Positions 24,980-37,807 of a DNA stretch of 64,000 bases are shown here, in pieces; within the stretch, counting starts at the first letter, position 1, and each line of letters starts with the position of its first letter. The stretch is from Owenia fusiformis (lineage: Eukaryota > Annelida > Polychaeta > Sabellida > Oweniidae). The position numbers and the translations under genes are program-made. The notes beneath the pieces were generated by a model. That model was not told where the DNA came from, ran no database searches, and saw only the letters and a list, made by a program, of their open reading frames with translations. Location of the stretch: positions 62,081,885-62,145,884 of the forward strand of contig CAIIXF020000001.1 in the NCBI GenBank assembly GCA_903813345.2, read 5' to 3'.

Positions 24980-27595
24980 TTATTGACTTTTTGGTTGAAG
25001 ATACAATCAATTCTGTCAGTTAACCATGAGTAGCTTTACAATGGTTAACTATTCCCATGAATAGAGGGTTGGGACCTCAAAAAAACTGTTAAGTGGCATC
25101 CTTGTACATCCCTCTTCAAAGCATTTTCCTTATACTCCGATGAAATCTGCAGGGGATACTATAAGAAACCTATATATCTAAGATACTAATGAAGATACTG
25201 AATTCAAATTTTCAGGATTTGGTCCTGGTATGATAGGTAATCTGTATGACAAAAATGACAAAAAGAAAAAACTCTGTTGCCATAGTAACAAGAATACCAC
25301 ACTATTTGTTTCCTAAGAAATGTGCTAAGAGGTTTTGTCATTCTCTTCATATTTTTAATTCTAAATATGTCTACAATGTGGGATGATTAGAATTATGTTA
25401 AATCTTTTCTATTATTTTATTGTTCTCTAAAACAGAAGTTGCTAAGGCTATTTCGCTTCTATGTCATAAAGATATGATACGATCTCAGGTCAATCAATAA
25501 ATTTCACAAGTGACACTCTATCTTATGAAGAAAATACTATTGTATATTTGAAGACATGTCAAAAATTTGGTGGAAATAAATTGTGCCACTCCTGATTTGA
25601 CCTGCAAATGTTCAGGTAAGTTATCACAAACAATTTCAGACAGTTATATCTTTGATTATGACTATTTCCTGACCATGAAGACAGGTATACAGGGATAATA
25701 AAGTCAATCGGACTCGGAGATATTTCACTAGCAATCAACCCATCAATATATTTTTTCAAAGTTGTTGACCTCATTTCCACCAAAAATGCAATCATTTTAA
25801 TAACAATGATTAATGCATTACTATTCTTTATCTTAATATATCAAACAGCTCTTGAAACGAAAACTGAATTCCCCTAAGATTAGTGTTCCCCATGTTATTT
25901 CCCCTTTGAAAAAATTCATGCTATCCATTGGTTTCAGTTCATTTTGGTCATCCAAATTCAGTGTCTTTAAAGTCCCTGGAGCAATCCACTTTTCCTCTTA
26001 GGAAATAGAACATGTCTCAAAGCATATTCTAATTATGCATTCAACAATATAATTAACAGCTGTGGTGGCGGGAAATCAACAAACAGTACGTCACTGACGA
26101 AGGATGTAGTCACATCCGAAAGCTATGAAAGAAAATAAGTTATTCAGGTTAGTTAGAGGAACCTTAAATTATTAATATAATTAACGGTTGCATCTTTGGT
26201 AAAAACTAGGTCATCATTTTTAGTAAAAAGTATGTTGATTGGGCCATTCCCTTTAATATCACTTAGGTCTGATTAATCATTATATTTACTTTTCTTGAAG
26301 ATAATGAATAGATCTAAAAGATATACCTATGTTCATGGTCAGAAAATATTCATAATTCAAGTTAGAATTGACCTTTTTCCATATAAATGAAAAATAGATG
26401 GCATCATGGGTATTGGTAGAGCTTGGGTAGGGCTAGAATACATGTAAATGCATTGCCAGAGTCAATTAATTTCTTGATCTAAGAAGTAATTCCATTTGGA
26501 TCAACTTAAAACATCATTGGAATGTAGCTTTATGATCTTATTGACATGTGGATTGTGATTTCACATTAAAATTGTGATCCTTGGAAGAGTAAATGAACTT
26601 TTTAAGGTTTTTCAGCATTGTGTCAATGGGTGATTTAGCCCGACCTTTTTTAGACAACCAGTAAATCATTAGACTTTGAATAATGGTAAATTACAGTGCA
26701 AATCAAAGTTGTTTTGATAGAGAATTACTCACAGAATTCAAATATGCCATCAGATGGAAGAAAACATTAGTTTTTAATGGTTAAAAATGCAGATCTCCTA
26801 AAATCTCATTAAACACAAGACCTTAACGAGATTTCAAAGCTATATGAAAAAAGGACCATTGTCTGAAGTTGTTTGCGATAACCTACATGCTCCTTTATAA
26901 CATTATTATGTAAATACTATCAAATGCTTTAGTCATGACAGTTGAAGTAAACTGAAGTCTTGGTATTTAAATGCAGAATCAGATCTATGTAGAGTAAACA
27001 AAATTGAAAGCAACATGTACAGTTGACAGTACAGTGTGATGCAACATCGGTGGGAAAGTCATCTTTGGTTAATAAAAAAGATTCTTAGCTACTTTTCAAA
27101 CATCTGGCTGTGATGCATCATGGCTTAATGAGGACTCTGCTATATGGTCAGATGATGAGAACTAAGTTTTACGGAACTTTTGCCGTGTTTTGCACATTGT
27201 AAATGACCCTTCTGAATGGGTTGTAAAGGTATATACCAGAAGGTATATATGGCTCAAATGACTCGTGCCCTAGTACATGGGGCACTGTAGTAGTACATTA
27301 CTTGTGCATGATGACCACCATAGTCTAGTTGCTCAAATGAGATCAATTGGTGATTATAATGTTTAGACTTTATGTCAATGTCCTCTCTAGTATGTGATTA
27401 CACTAAATTTCATTATGATACATGTAATAAATTGAAAACTTACATATAAAATATCTTAAGTCCTATATTCTAGTAATAAATGAATTAGAATGTCACCTAA
27501 CATTTGATGATGGTATGAATTTATTGATTTGGTGTCTATCAATACATGTTTCTAACTGAATGCTGCAAAATGATTAAATTCACCACATCCACTTT
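24980..27595. other. Centre of the 6.7-kb element, no gene recognised
   Basis: About 2.6 kb of AT-rich DNA between the two inverted arms. A + strand donor-like cagGTAAGTT near 25614 and a hammerhead-like motif at 26094-26121 are the only notable signals. No frame shows transposase motifs. Confidence 0.4.
26094..26121 (+). ncRNA. Candidate hammerhead ribozyme core
   Basis: CTGACGA (26094-26100) is followed by a perfect 6-bp hairpin GGATGT-agtc-ACATCC (26102-26117) and then GAAA (26118-26121). This is the conserved CUGANGA / stem II / GAAA arrangement of hammerhead ribozymes, which are known in Penelope-like and other animal retroelements. Stem III and the cleavage-site side are not clear by eye, so self-cleavage is uncertain and it may be a degraded relic. 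Confidence 0.35.
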
Positions 27596-27599
27596 CTTC

Positions 27600-28115
27600 A
27601 ATTTTCCAGGGGTAGGGCACTATAAAGTCATATTAAAATTACAAAATAGTACTTCATAACTAAAATAGATGTATTACAATACCCCATATAGCCTGGAAAT
27701 GTTTTTAGAATACTACTTTGAGCTGTTAAAGCTGTCATATTTTGCTTGAAGCTACAAATATAAAATTGGCAAGACAAAAATTGCGTATCTTTTTCCTGTT
27801 TATTGTATTTTTTCTGAGACCAATAAGGGTATCAACCTATAACTTTAGGATAGTATTCATATTTGTACTAGCAATGTATGGTGTACAACTCAGAACAATA
27901 GCTCATATATCCTTTGAGTTATGAACTAGTTTCATAGTACCCCCTAGAATATTTTCCTAGGGGGGTTAACATGCCAAAATTCAGTGTCGTGACCACCCCG
28001 TTGAGCTGTCATCTTTTAATATCTTTATCAGCATGAAAAACTGATCGAGTAAAAATAGGTCTGTTGCTTTTTCTAAAAAATGCCTCAAAAACTTGAATTA
28101 TTAAAATTGGAACCT
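27600..28115. repeat. Inverted repeat arm, right
   Basis: Reverse complement of 24420-24975; it begins ccaggggtagggcac and contains gtcgtgaccaccccgttgag. Confidence 0.85.
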
Positions 28116-28499
28116 GTCTATAGTTGAAGAACCGACTTTCTATCATATTACTCAGATTGGATTAATCAATATTCTCATACTCTCTCTAGTTTGTATGAAT
28201 GAATGACCCTAAACATCATGTGAAAGACTTCTCAGAAAATGTGCCCAATATATTACTCTAAATCATACATGTCATAGGAGCTTTGACATTTTGAAAAGTT
28301 GTCTGAAACAAAAATTGTGATCATAAAAAGAGAATGGACTCATTTTTTCTATTTTTAGGAATGAATTCAAATTTTCAAAAGCTTCTATAATTTCAAATAA
28401 TATATTTGGCACACTTTCTCAAAAATGCAATAGATTCTGTCTGGTGACCTTTCTAAAAGTCCAACTTTTAACTGTTTTGAGTCACATTTTCTGAGTCAC

Positions 28500-29200
28500 A
28501 CTCCTCTGTGTATACTTTCTCCAGTATGTATGAATCGAAACTAGGTTAATTTCCCATATATGTGCCTAAACCAATATTTTATTGTTTGATTTACTTTCTG
28601 TGTATGTGTGTATGGACTACTATTTATATTTTCCAGTGTATATATGAAACAATAAATTTTAACTGTGTGTATTGACAAATATCATGTACTTTCTCCAGTG
28701 TGTATGAGCAAATATTATGTACTTTCACTAGTTATTTAACCAATACTCTGTACGTTCATACACACTGGAGAAAGTACATAGTATTTGTTCATACAAAATG
28801 TGTGTTCATAAACAATGGAGTACATGATATTTGTTCATACATACTGGAGAAAGTATATACACAGGCGTGTTGGTTCATATACATGTCCATACTGGAGAAA
28901 GAGCGTAATGTCTCTTCATACACATTATAGATATTGTAGAACATTAAATTCGTTCTATGGTTTAGGTACATTTTATTCGTTCTGACACATTGATTTGATT
29001 AACAACGTTAGAATGAACAACGTTTTGGTTCATGCACAATGGAGAAAGTACAAATCATTTGCTTATGCATGTTGGAGAATGGACACAAAATATTTATTCA
29101 TACATGCAGGAGAAAGTACAAAAAATGTGTTCATTGAAAGTGGAGAACCCAATTATATATTTTCTCCAGTTTGTATGAACAAATTCATCAATGTGTTTCA
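28500..29200. repeat. Cluster of a CTTTCTCCAG...TATGA motif in both orientations
   Basis: ACTTTCTCCAGTGTGTATGA-like words occur on the + strand near 28513, 28687 and 29159. The complementary form (catacacactggagaaagta) occurs repeatedly between 28757 and 29150 at about 45-60-base spacing. The arrangement is clustered and bidirectional, unlike a simple minisatellite, and could be subterminal protein-binding sites of the enclosing element. Confidence 0.6.
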
Positions 29201-29227
29201 TGCAACACATTTTAATTTGTAATTTAA

Positions 29228-29978
29228 GGTGCTATGTAAGTTAACAGAAATGACAAAACACAAAATGTCAAAACCATGCTGGATTCTGAAATTTTTTTGA
29301 ACCAAGATAACAGAGTTCTGTTGGACCTCCAGTCAGTTTAACCAGTTCAACATATTTACATGACCGGGAACACAAGGAAAATGGTCAGAATTACCATAAA
29401 CATGATGAAATAACCTTTTCAGCCCTCTGAAAATGTGACCGAAAAATAACTAAAAGTAGGTGCTCAGGAAAGGTCAATGAACAGAATCTCTTGATCTTTT
29501 CAGAAAATGTGTCTAATATATTGCTCTAAATGATACAATCTTTGAAATTTTAAAAAATTGTCTGAAACAATAATTGCTGTAGTTAAAAGGAAAATAGATC
29601 GATTTTAAATTCAGTTTTTTTTCATTTTTTTCTTTTTCTGAGAATGATATGAATTTTTTTAAATTGTATCATTTAGAGTAATATATTGGGCACATTTTCT
29701 GAAAAAGTCAAAAGATTCTCTTCAGTGACCTTTCCTGGGCACCTGCTCTTAGCTATTTTCAGTCACATTTTCAGAGGGCTGAAAAGGTTATTTCATCATG
29801 TTTATGGTCATTCTGACCATTTTCCTTGTGTTCCCAGTCATGTAAATGATATGTGGAACTAATTAAACTAAGTGGAGGTCCAAACAGAACCCTGTTATCT
29901 TGATTCAAAAAACTTTCAAAATCCAGCATGGTTTTGACATTTTTTGTTTTGTCATTTCCTGTTAACTTCCATAGCACC
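29228..29978. mobile_element. Palindromic MITE with TTAA target duplication
   Basis: It starts GGTGCTATGTAAGTTAACAG and ends in the near complement CTGTTAACTTCCATAGCACC. Both ends are flanked by TTAA (29224-29227 and 29979-29982). The arms run over 300 bases at roughly 90 percent identity, so the entire element folds back. TTAA duplications are characteristic of piggyBac and Kolobok superfamilies, and a non-autonomous member is the likely identity. 28200-28500 looks like part of an older copy. Confidence 0.8.
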
Positions 29979-30402
29979 TTAATTTGTATTTCCAAGTACG
30001 ATTTTTTAGAATTGTGCCTGTTTGTGAAATTTAGTCAATAAACTAACCATAAATGTCTGGAATAATAGAAAAATCAATAGTGATTTTTTGGGCATTTTGG
30101 TAAAGCCTTTGGTTTGTAATGGGAAGATTGTCTTTATCACTAGAACTGTTCTGCATGGGGTCTTTTGCATAATTGATAAATTATATACTATACTAATACA
30201 TTACTATATAGATTTGCAATGTCTAGGTTTTATTCAAGTAACTGTCTCCACTGAGTGTGTATTCAAATGTTGTGCTTATAAAATGTATCGACTCCTATAC
30301 TACCTTTTGAATGAAAATAAACTCTTCCAAAAGTGATAGGACCTTAGTGCACCCATGCCATGGTAAGGACCTTAGGTTGGCATGCCAAAATGTAAAATCT
30401 CT

Positions 30403-30950
30403 ATTCTAGCATTCCGTTATATTCCTAGATTTACTATTCTAGTATTCCGCTATACCCCTAGATGTACTATTTTAGTATTCCGTTAAACCTCTAGTTCCGT
30501 TATACCCCTAAAAATACTATTCTATCATTTCGGTATATCCCTAGATGTATTATTCTACTGTTCCCATACCCCTAGATATATAGTATTATAGTATTCAGTT
30601 ATACCTCTAGATATACTATTCTAAAACTATTCTAGTTTTCTCATACTCCTAGATATACTTTTCAAGTATTCCGTTATACCCCTAGATATACTATTTTAGT
30701 ATTCTCATACTTCTAGCTATACTTTTCTAGTTTTCCCATACTATTAGATATACTATTCTAGTATTCCCATACCCTTAGATAAGGGCTATTCAGGTATTTA
30801 ATTATACCCCCAGATATACTATTCTATTTTTCCCATACTCCTACATATACTATTCTAGTTTTCCCATACTCTTAAATATATAATGTTAATTTTCCCATAC
30901 TCCTAGCTATACTATTCAAGTATTCCGTTATACCCCTATATACTGGCATG
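30403..30950. repeat. 33-bp minisatellite, right block (about 17 units, degenerate)
   Basis: Continuation of the array at 21205-23672, with more indels and variant words (cccatactcctag, attctcatacttctag). The left block is more homogeneous, so homogenisation continued on one side only or the right edge is the older array margin. Confidence 0.9.
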
Positions 30951-30959
30951 CGATGTCAA

Positions 30960-33015
30960 TAAGTTTACGACAGTATATTGGTAATTTATCTATCGATCAT
31001 ATGGTTTATAAAGAATTCTAATTGATTTTATTTTGCAGACAAAATGTTCTAATTTCATGGCGCCCGCTGAAGTTCACAGATAAATATACACAGGAATGAC
31101 CTTATCGTTGTATGTATTCACAAGACAAACAAAGCCATTCTCATTTTTAACACCTTAACTTTAACATACAAGCGGAGATCGACGTTTGAGAACAATGCAT
31201 TAATTTGTAATTGAACCAAGTGAACCTATCGTCATATACTAGGCCTGTACTAGGCAATGACCTTAACTGAATGTCAATTAAAGATTATAAAAAGCTAGAA
31301 ATTGTTTGATTTTCTGCGATCATATCGATTTCAGCTCTTATACTAATTTCGATTTATATTGAGTTTAACATTGATTTCGTCTCAGCAAGGAACGTAATCT
31401 ATCTTTGAAATAACTAGGCACGGAATCCCATTGCCACAATGACGGAAATACACGAAAACCTCCCATCGTGGCCAACTAAATTGCATCTAAATAAATAGAG
31501 GGGCATTGTATATCGCTAATGAATGCAATATATTTTTAATTTGTGCAATACAAGTCTACTCAGTTGCTTGCAATTCTTCTTTTACATTAGGAAACAAATG
31601 CCCTTCATTCCGATTAACTGTATGACAATACAGTTCTGTAAGCTTTTTCAGCACATGAGTGGTCTATATATACGAGGTCTAATAAAAAGCGCAAGAGATC
31701 GATGCTATTATCCAATAATTCAGTTATTGAAAATTTAAAGAGGGTCAATAGTTTTCATCCTGGAATATTTGTTTTATAATATAGGATTGTCCCAGTTAAG
31801 TTCAAACATATGCATCTAGCTATAAAACCGATATCCAGATGATAACGGTGATTTTCAATGATTTTCTACTCCCAGCTGTCAACACTAAATGAATTGTTTA
31901 CCGTAGCTAAATGTTCATTTTAACGTAATATTAACAAATTAACACCATTAACATAAGAGGGAGAATCGGAGTTTGTCTACAAATATAAAAACATGAAATT
32001 CACCTCAATTTCAGTGTGAAATATCAAAAAATGTAATTCTCAATGCCTCTGAAATTTAAAAATTCATTACTAAAAGCGCTCAGTAAATTAATCTTCAGCA
32101 TAAAAAATATACCGAAATATAAAACAAAAGGGTTGTTTTTTATCTTGACTGTAACTCATAATGACTTATGACCAAAGCAATATTTTGCTAATTGCTGATT
32201 ATTTGCAATTTAACTACAATAATACATCGTCAGTTATTGGTAAATGCATGGTTGTTTTAGTAAAGTTGACATAAAAATGATGTAATGGCAATATTCTATT
32301 TGCAATTCAATGAACCATTAAGTAATGTCTTGATGTGTAAATGCACTTACCAAAATGAAATCCTAAAGCCGACTGGAATATAGTGATCAGGAGATAGAAT
32401 GAAGCTTAACAGTCAATGTCGCTCTCGATCGACCAACTAAACGCATCTAAGTGGCATGTTCCCTGCCCTGACGTAATACAAGTTTCAGCCGGCCACAGTT
32501 TCCAGGTAGCCAATCTACTCAATAACTGAAGAGTTCCATTAACCGTGCTTCTGCCTCTCTGGGATATTTAAGTGAAACACATTCCTAGGCAAGAAATCTA
32601 TAACGACATTGACAAGTCCGGTTCCTTCTCTTGAAATCACTTATCCCAGACAATATGATAATTGATACTCGACCTAAAATGACTTTTGATTTCAAAATGA
32701 TTATAGATATGAACTGTTATTTCTCACTCAGCTACCGTTTGCTAATGTATATTTTTGACAGATTATATATAATTAGAGGAGCGTTGATTGACACATTGAT
32801 GTCTCTCTGTCATTGTCGTATCGGTATCTTACAAGCCACTGATATAGATTATGCTGTGTAATACTTGTAGTTGTACCCCAACCAGGACAAACAGAATACA
32901 GTAAATCCATTCATACCTAAACTTCAAATAGTAAATAGAAATGAATTATCATTATGAGTGGATAAGGAGGCGGCATATGTCAAATAGTTTCTAAAATGCT
33001 TCTATAAAACAGTTG
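30960..33015. other. No gene recognised
   Basis: AT-rich DNA lacking supported exons. No repeats were recognised apart from simple A/T runs. Confidence 0.4.
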
Positions 33016-33018
33016 ACA

Positions 33019-35233
33019 ATTAACAGGTAATACAATTAACGGGTAATACAACTAACATGTAATACAACTAACAGGAAACAGGCCCGTAGCAAGGATTTGC
33101 CCAGGGGGGGGGGTCACTTTTTGGAAAATTCCAGGGGGGGTTCACTTTTGACAATTTGGGTCCAAAAAGGGCCAAAATCACTTAAAAAGTGCTCAGAATG
33201 GTGAAAAACTGCATGATTTTGAAAGAATTTTTGGCCAGGGGGGGGGGGGGGTTCGCCCGAACCATGCGAACCCCCCTGGCTACGGGCCTGGGTAATACGA
33301 CTAACAGGTAATACAATTAACAGGTAATACGACTAACAGGTAATACGACTAACAGGTAATACAATTAACAGGTAATACGACTGACAGGTAATACAACTAA
33401 CATGTAATACAATTAACAGGTAATACGACTAACAGGTAATACGACTAACAGGTAATACAATAAACGGGTAATACGACTAACAGGTAATACAATTAACAGG
33501 TAATACGACTAACAGGTAATAGTACGACAAACAGGTAATACGACTAACAGGTAATACAATTAACGGGTAATACAACTAACAGACAATACAATTAACAGGT
33601 AATACGACTAACAGGTAATACAACTAACATGTAATACAATTAACAGGTAATACGACTAACAGGTAATACAATTAACGGGTAATACAACTAACAGACAATA
33701 CAATTAACAGGTAATACAATTAACAGGTAATACGACTAACAGGTAATACAACTAACATGTAATACGACTAACAGGTAATACAACTAACATGTAATACAAT
33801 TAACAGGTAATACAACTAACATGTAATACAATTAAGAGGTAATACGACTAACAGGTAATACGACTAACAGGTAATACAATAAACGGGTAAAACGACTAAC
33901 AGGTAATACTACTAACATGTATTACAATTAACAGGTAAGACGACTAACAGGTAATATAACTAACATGTAATACAACTAACAGGTAATACGACTAACAGGT
34001 AATACGTCTAACAGGTAATACAATTAACAGGTAATACAACCTTCAGGTAATGCGACTAACAGGTAATACAATTAACAGGTAATACGACTAACAGGTAATA
34101 CGACTAACAGGTAATACGACTAAGAGGTAATACGACTAACAGGTAATACAACTAACAGGTAATGCGACTAACAGGTAATACAATTAACAGGTAATACGAC
34201 TAACAGGTAATACGACTAACAGGTAACACAACTAACAGGTAATACGACTAACAGGTAATACAATTAACAGGTAAGACGACTGACAGGTAATATAACTAAC
34301 ATGTAATACAACTAACAGGTAATACGTCTAACAGGTAATACAATTAACAGGTAATACAACTAACATGTAATGCGACTAACAGGTAATACAATTAACAGGT
34401 AATACGACTAACAGGTTATACAACTAACAGGTAATACGACTAACAGGTAATACGACTAACAGGTAATACAACTAACAGGTAATGCAATTAACATGGAATA
34501 CAATTAACAGGTAATACAACTAACAGGTAATACGATTAACGGGTAATACAACTAACAGGTAATACAACTAACAGGTAATACAATTAACGGGTAATACAAC
34601 TAACAGGTAATACGATTAACGGGTAATACAACTAACAAGTAATACAACTTACAGGTAATACGACTAACAGGTAATACAATTAACGGGTTATACAACTAAC
34701 AGGTAATACAACTAATAGGCAATACGACTAACAGGTAATACAACTAACAGGTAATACGACTAACATGTAATACGACTAACAGATAATACAATTAACAGGT
34801 AATACAACTAATAGGCAATACGACTAACATGTAATACAACTATTAGGTAATACGACTAACAGGTAATACGACTAACAGGTAATACAATTAAGGGGTAATA
34901 TAACTAACAGGTAATACGACTAACAGGTAATACGACTAACAGGTAATACAACTAACAGGTAATACAACTAACAGGTAATACAATTAACAGTTATTCAAAC
35001 ATGACAATTAACAGGTAATACAACTAACAGGTAATACGACTAACAGGTTATACAACTAACAGGTAATACGACTAACAGGTAAAACGACTAACAGGTAATA
35101 CGACTAACAGGTAATACGACTAACAGGTAATACAACTAACAGGTAATACGACTAACAGGTACTAACGTGTAATACAATTAACAGTTATTCGAACATGAGA
35201 ATGAACAGGTAATTCAATTAACAGGTAATACGA
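33019..35233. repeat. 16-bp minisatellite, about 2.2 kb
   Basis: The unit is aacaggtaatacRaYt. Three dominant versions (tacgact, tacaact, tacaatt) are interleaved, with minor gggtaa and atgtaa variants. About 125 units are present once the MITE at 33079-33290 is subtracted. There is no open reading frame of note. Confidence 0.95.
33079..33290. mobile_element. GC-terminal MITE inserted in the 16-bp array
   Basis: It starts CAGGCCCGTAGCAAGG and ends CCTGGCTACGGGCCTG. The flanks ggaaa and ggtaa are compatible with a 5-bp target duplication carrying one change. It has long G runs near each end and a central gtgaaaaactgcatgatttt segment shared with 14759-14940. The array resumes in register after it. 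Confidence 0.8.
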
Positions 35234-35329
35234 TTCATACAAAGTTTATTCCGGGAGTTTTTTATAGGGAGTATTTTCCCTAAGTGGACAACAAAATAAA
35301 ACAATGTGATATGAAACAGAACTAACTAG

Positions 35330-37777
35330 AAGATTGCAAGCAATCTTACGGAGGCCCTGTAGGCTTTTTTGAACATTTAAAGGTCAGCCAAAGGTCAAAT
35401 CTTAAATACAAGGACATATATGAACTCCAGGCATCTTGTAGATGATTTTTAAAAAAAAGTTTGGTCAATTTGAAGCAATGTGAAATTTGACCTTGAAAAA
35501 TTTCAACATTAGACCTTTTTCAGTTTTTGAGGTCCAATATCTCAAAACTGGTGCAGAATTTTAATAGATAATCAATTGTTATTATGTGTAAAACCTTTAG
35601 AGGAATATATATCCTGACTTTAATTCAAAAATATTGATTTGTAGTCACAAACTTTGAGAAACTTAGAAAACACAGTTTGTGATCTTGTTTGATGACCTTG
35701 ACCTTTGACCTTACAGGTTTTACTTTTTTAGACCTCAGTATATCTTTTCTGATTGAAGAAACCTAAATTTGAATCCAGAAAATCAATTTGAAAAATTAAC
35801 TTTTTTGACCTTTCGAAGGTCACTGAAGGTCAACTAAAGGTCATAGTTCAAAACTAAGGTCAGATTTGAGTTCCTGAGATCTTGTAGATGCTTTTTAAAA
35901 AAAAGTTTGGTCAATTTAGAGCAAGTTGAAATTTGACCTTGAAAAATTTTGAAATTTGACCTTTTTTCAGTTTTTGAGTTCTAATATCTCAAAACTGGAG
36001 CAAAATTTTAATAAATAGTCAATTGCTAATATGTGTAGAACCTTTAGAGAAATATATATTCTGACTTTCAGTAAAAAAAATTGATTTGTAGTCTCCAATT
36101 TTGAGAAACTTAGAAAACACAGTTTGTGATTTCGTTTGATGACCTTGACCTTTGACCTTGCAAATTTTACTTTTTTAGACCTCAGAAGATCTTTTGTGAA
36201 TAAATATACCTAAATTTGAATCCAGAAAATCGATTTGAAAAATCAACTTTTTTGACCTTTCGGAGGTCACTGAAGGTCAACCAAAGGTCAAAGGTCAAAA
36301 GTAAGGTTAGATTTGGAATCCTGAGAACTTGTAGATGAGTTTTAAAAAAAAATTTGGTCAATTTGAAGCAAGTTGAAAAAAGACCTTTTTTGACCTTTTT
36401 TTGACCTTCAATATCTCAAAATCTAGGCAAAATTTCTCTAGACGGCAAAAGGCTAAGACTAATAGAATACTAATATCTATCTGTGTGCAAAAATTCAGCC
36501 AAAAATATTTAAGTGTAGTGTCAGGATTTGAGAAACTTGAAAAAAACTTAGATTTGACCTAGATTTTGACCTTTGACCTTGACCTAGATAAAAATTCCTT
36601 TCCCGCCAAGTTCAGCCCAGTTCCCTAGTAGGACTATGTAGTACCTAGTTGAAAGGTAGTTGGAAGTAGGAGAAAAAGAGGGAGGAAGAATAAATAATAA
36701 AGAATAATAATAACTAGATTTGTGAAATTGAACAAGTTCAATTTAAGACTCCAGATTTATTTTACCTAGATAGATCAGTAAAGAGCTGAGTAAGTAACTG
36801 AGTAATTAGCTGAGTAAGTACCTTAGTAGTAGTTGAGTAAGTAGCTGAGTAAGTAACTGGGTAAAAAGCTGAGTAGGTAGCTGAGTAAGTAGCTGAGTAA
36901 GTACCTGAGTTAGTAGCTGAGTGAGTAGCTAAGTAAGTAATAACTAATTAAGCAATTGAGTAAGTAGTCAAATAAGTAGCTGAGTAGGTAGGGAGGTAAA
37001 GTAGGGTATGTAGGAATTTTTGAAAGTTTATTTGATCAATCTGCATCGTGAATACTGGCAACTGCGAATTTCAAACTTCAAAATGGCTTAACTGGGGGTA
37101 GGATTGCAATTTTAATTTCAGATCCGGATTCCTTAGGAAATTATGCCCCTAATTCATAACTCATACGTTAAATTTGGAGAACTTTTTATTTTGACCTACA
37201 TTTCGAGCACCAGATCTCAAAAGTGGGCCTAAAAACTTCTTGACGGCAAAAAGTTAACATTATAAGCACACTCTTTGCTACATGTATACAAAATTTCGAA
37301 GAATATCATTGAAGTGTAGTGTCCGAATTGCAAAAATAAGAAAAAACTAAGAATTTGACCTAGATTTTGAACTAGGTATTTTGGTGTCCAAATTTTGAAG
37401 GAAAGTAGCTTTTGAGGTCCCCTTCTTTTATGGGCTTTCATTATGTTTAGCTGTACTCATTTTATATCTTGTATTTTTACACTTCAAAAAATTATTCGGT
37501 CCCATTGATTTAACATGGGGCACCAAATTTAGCGATTTTTGAGCTTTCAAAACATCATAACTTCTGAACAAGATGTCGAATCGAAATTTGGTTTGCAGAT
37601 TCGGATTCCTGATAAAATTCTACCCCTAATTCATAACTCATACGATAAATTTAGAATTTTTTTATTTTGACCTACTTTTTGGACACGCCATAACTTCCGA
37701 ACCGGAAGTCGGATCGAAATATGGTTTGCAGATTCGGATTCCTGACAAAATTCCACCCCTGATTCATAACTCATAAG
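35330..37777. repeat. GACCTT-rich repeat domain, left part
   Basis: It begins with a small palindrome (agattgcaagcaatct) and GGAGGCCC. A unit of about 445 bases recurs about 2.5 times: tttaaaaaaaagtttggtca occurs near 35449, 35896 and, less exactly, 36342. Words such as gaccttgacctttgacc recur throughout. From about 37080 a second repeat type (aacttccgaaccggaagtcg, gattcggattcctga, attcataactcat) appears in several copies and is interrupted by the transposon at 37778. No coding capacity was seen. Confidence 0.85.
36777..37016. repeat. 12-bp tandem repeat
   Basis: Consecutive variants of gctgagtaagta, about 20 units, with substitutions to gctgagtaggta and actgagtaa. Confidence 0.85.
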
Positions 37778-37807
37778 CGGTAATTTTCACATAAAATAGC
37801 ACTTTTG
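37778..37807 (+). repeat. Transposon left terminal inverted repeat
   Basis: Thirty bases that match the right end 30 of 30. Pairing stops abruptly at the next base (GGAGGAC versus AGAAAAA). Confidence 0.9.

Larger units (their letters stand above)
23675..30402. mobile_element. 6.7-kb composite element inserted in the 33-bp minisatellite
   Basis: A perfect 25-base inverted repeat bounds it: AGAGATTTTACATTTTGG.. at 23675-23699 and its complement at 30378-30402. The pairing extends three more bases outward (AAT/ATT). Removing it joins the minisatellite in register. Within it, about 500 bases at 24420-24975 are inverted at 27600-28115, enclosing 2.6 kb without recognisable coding sequence. 28200-29980 holds further nested palindromes. 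No transposase was recognised, so it is probably non-autonomous or decayed. Confidence 0.75.

Noticed and set aside
25276-25289. GTTGCCATAGTAAC, an RFX X-box-like word (also GTTGCTAGGCAAC at 15733-15745)
   Set aside because: No gene start lies near either site. One is part of a dispersed repeat and the other is inside a mobile element.
33019-35233. TAATACGACT in the 16-bp array resembles the start of a T7 phage promoter
   Set aside because: Only the first ten bases match, the initiating part is absent, and the repeat occurs over a hundred times in animal DNA.
35330-37000. Dense AGGTCA half-sites suggesting nuclear-receptor response elements
   Set aside because: They belong to a dispersed repeat family and recur in non-genic repeat blocks at 2.7, 43.8 and 62.0 kb. 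Spacing is dictated by the repeat.
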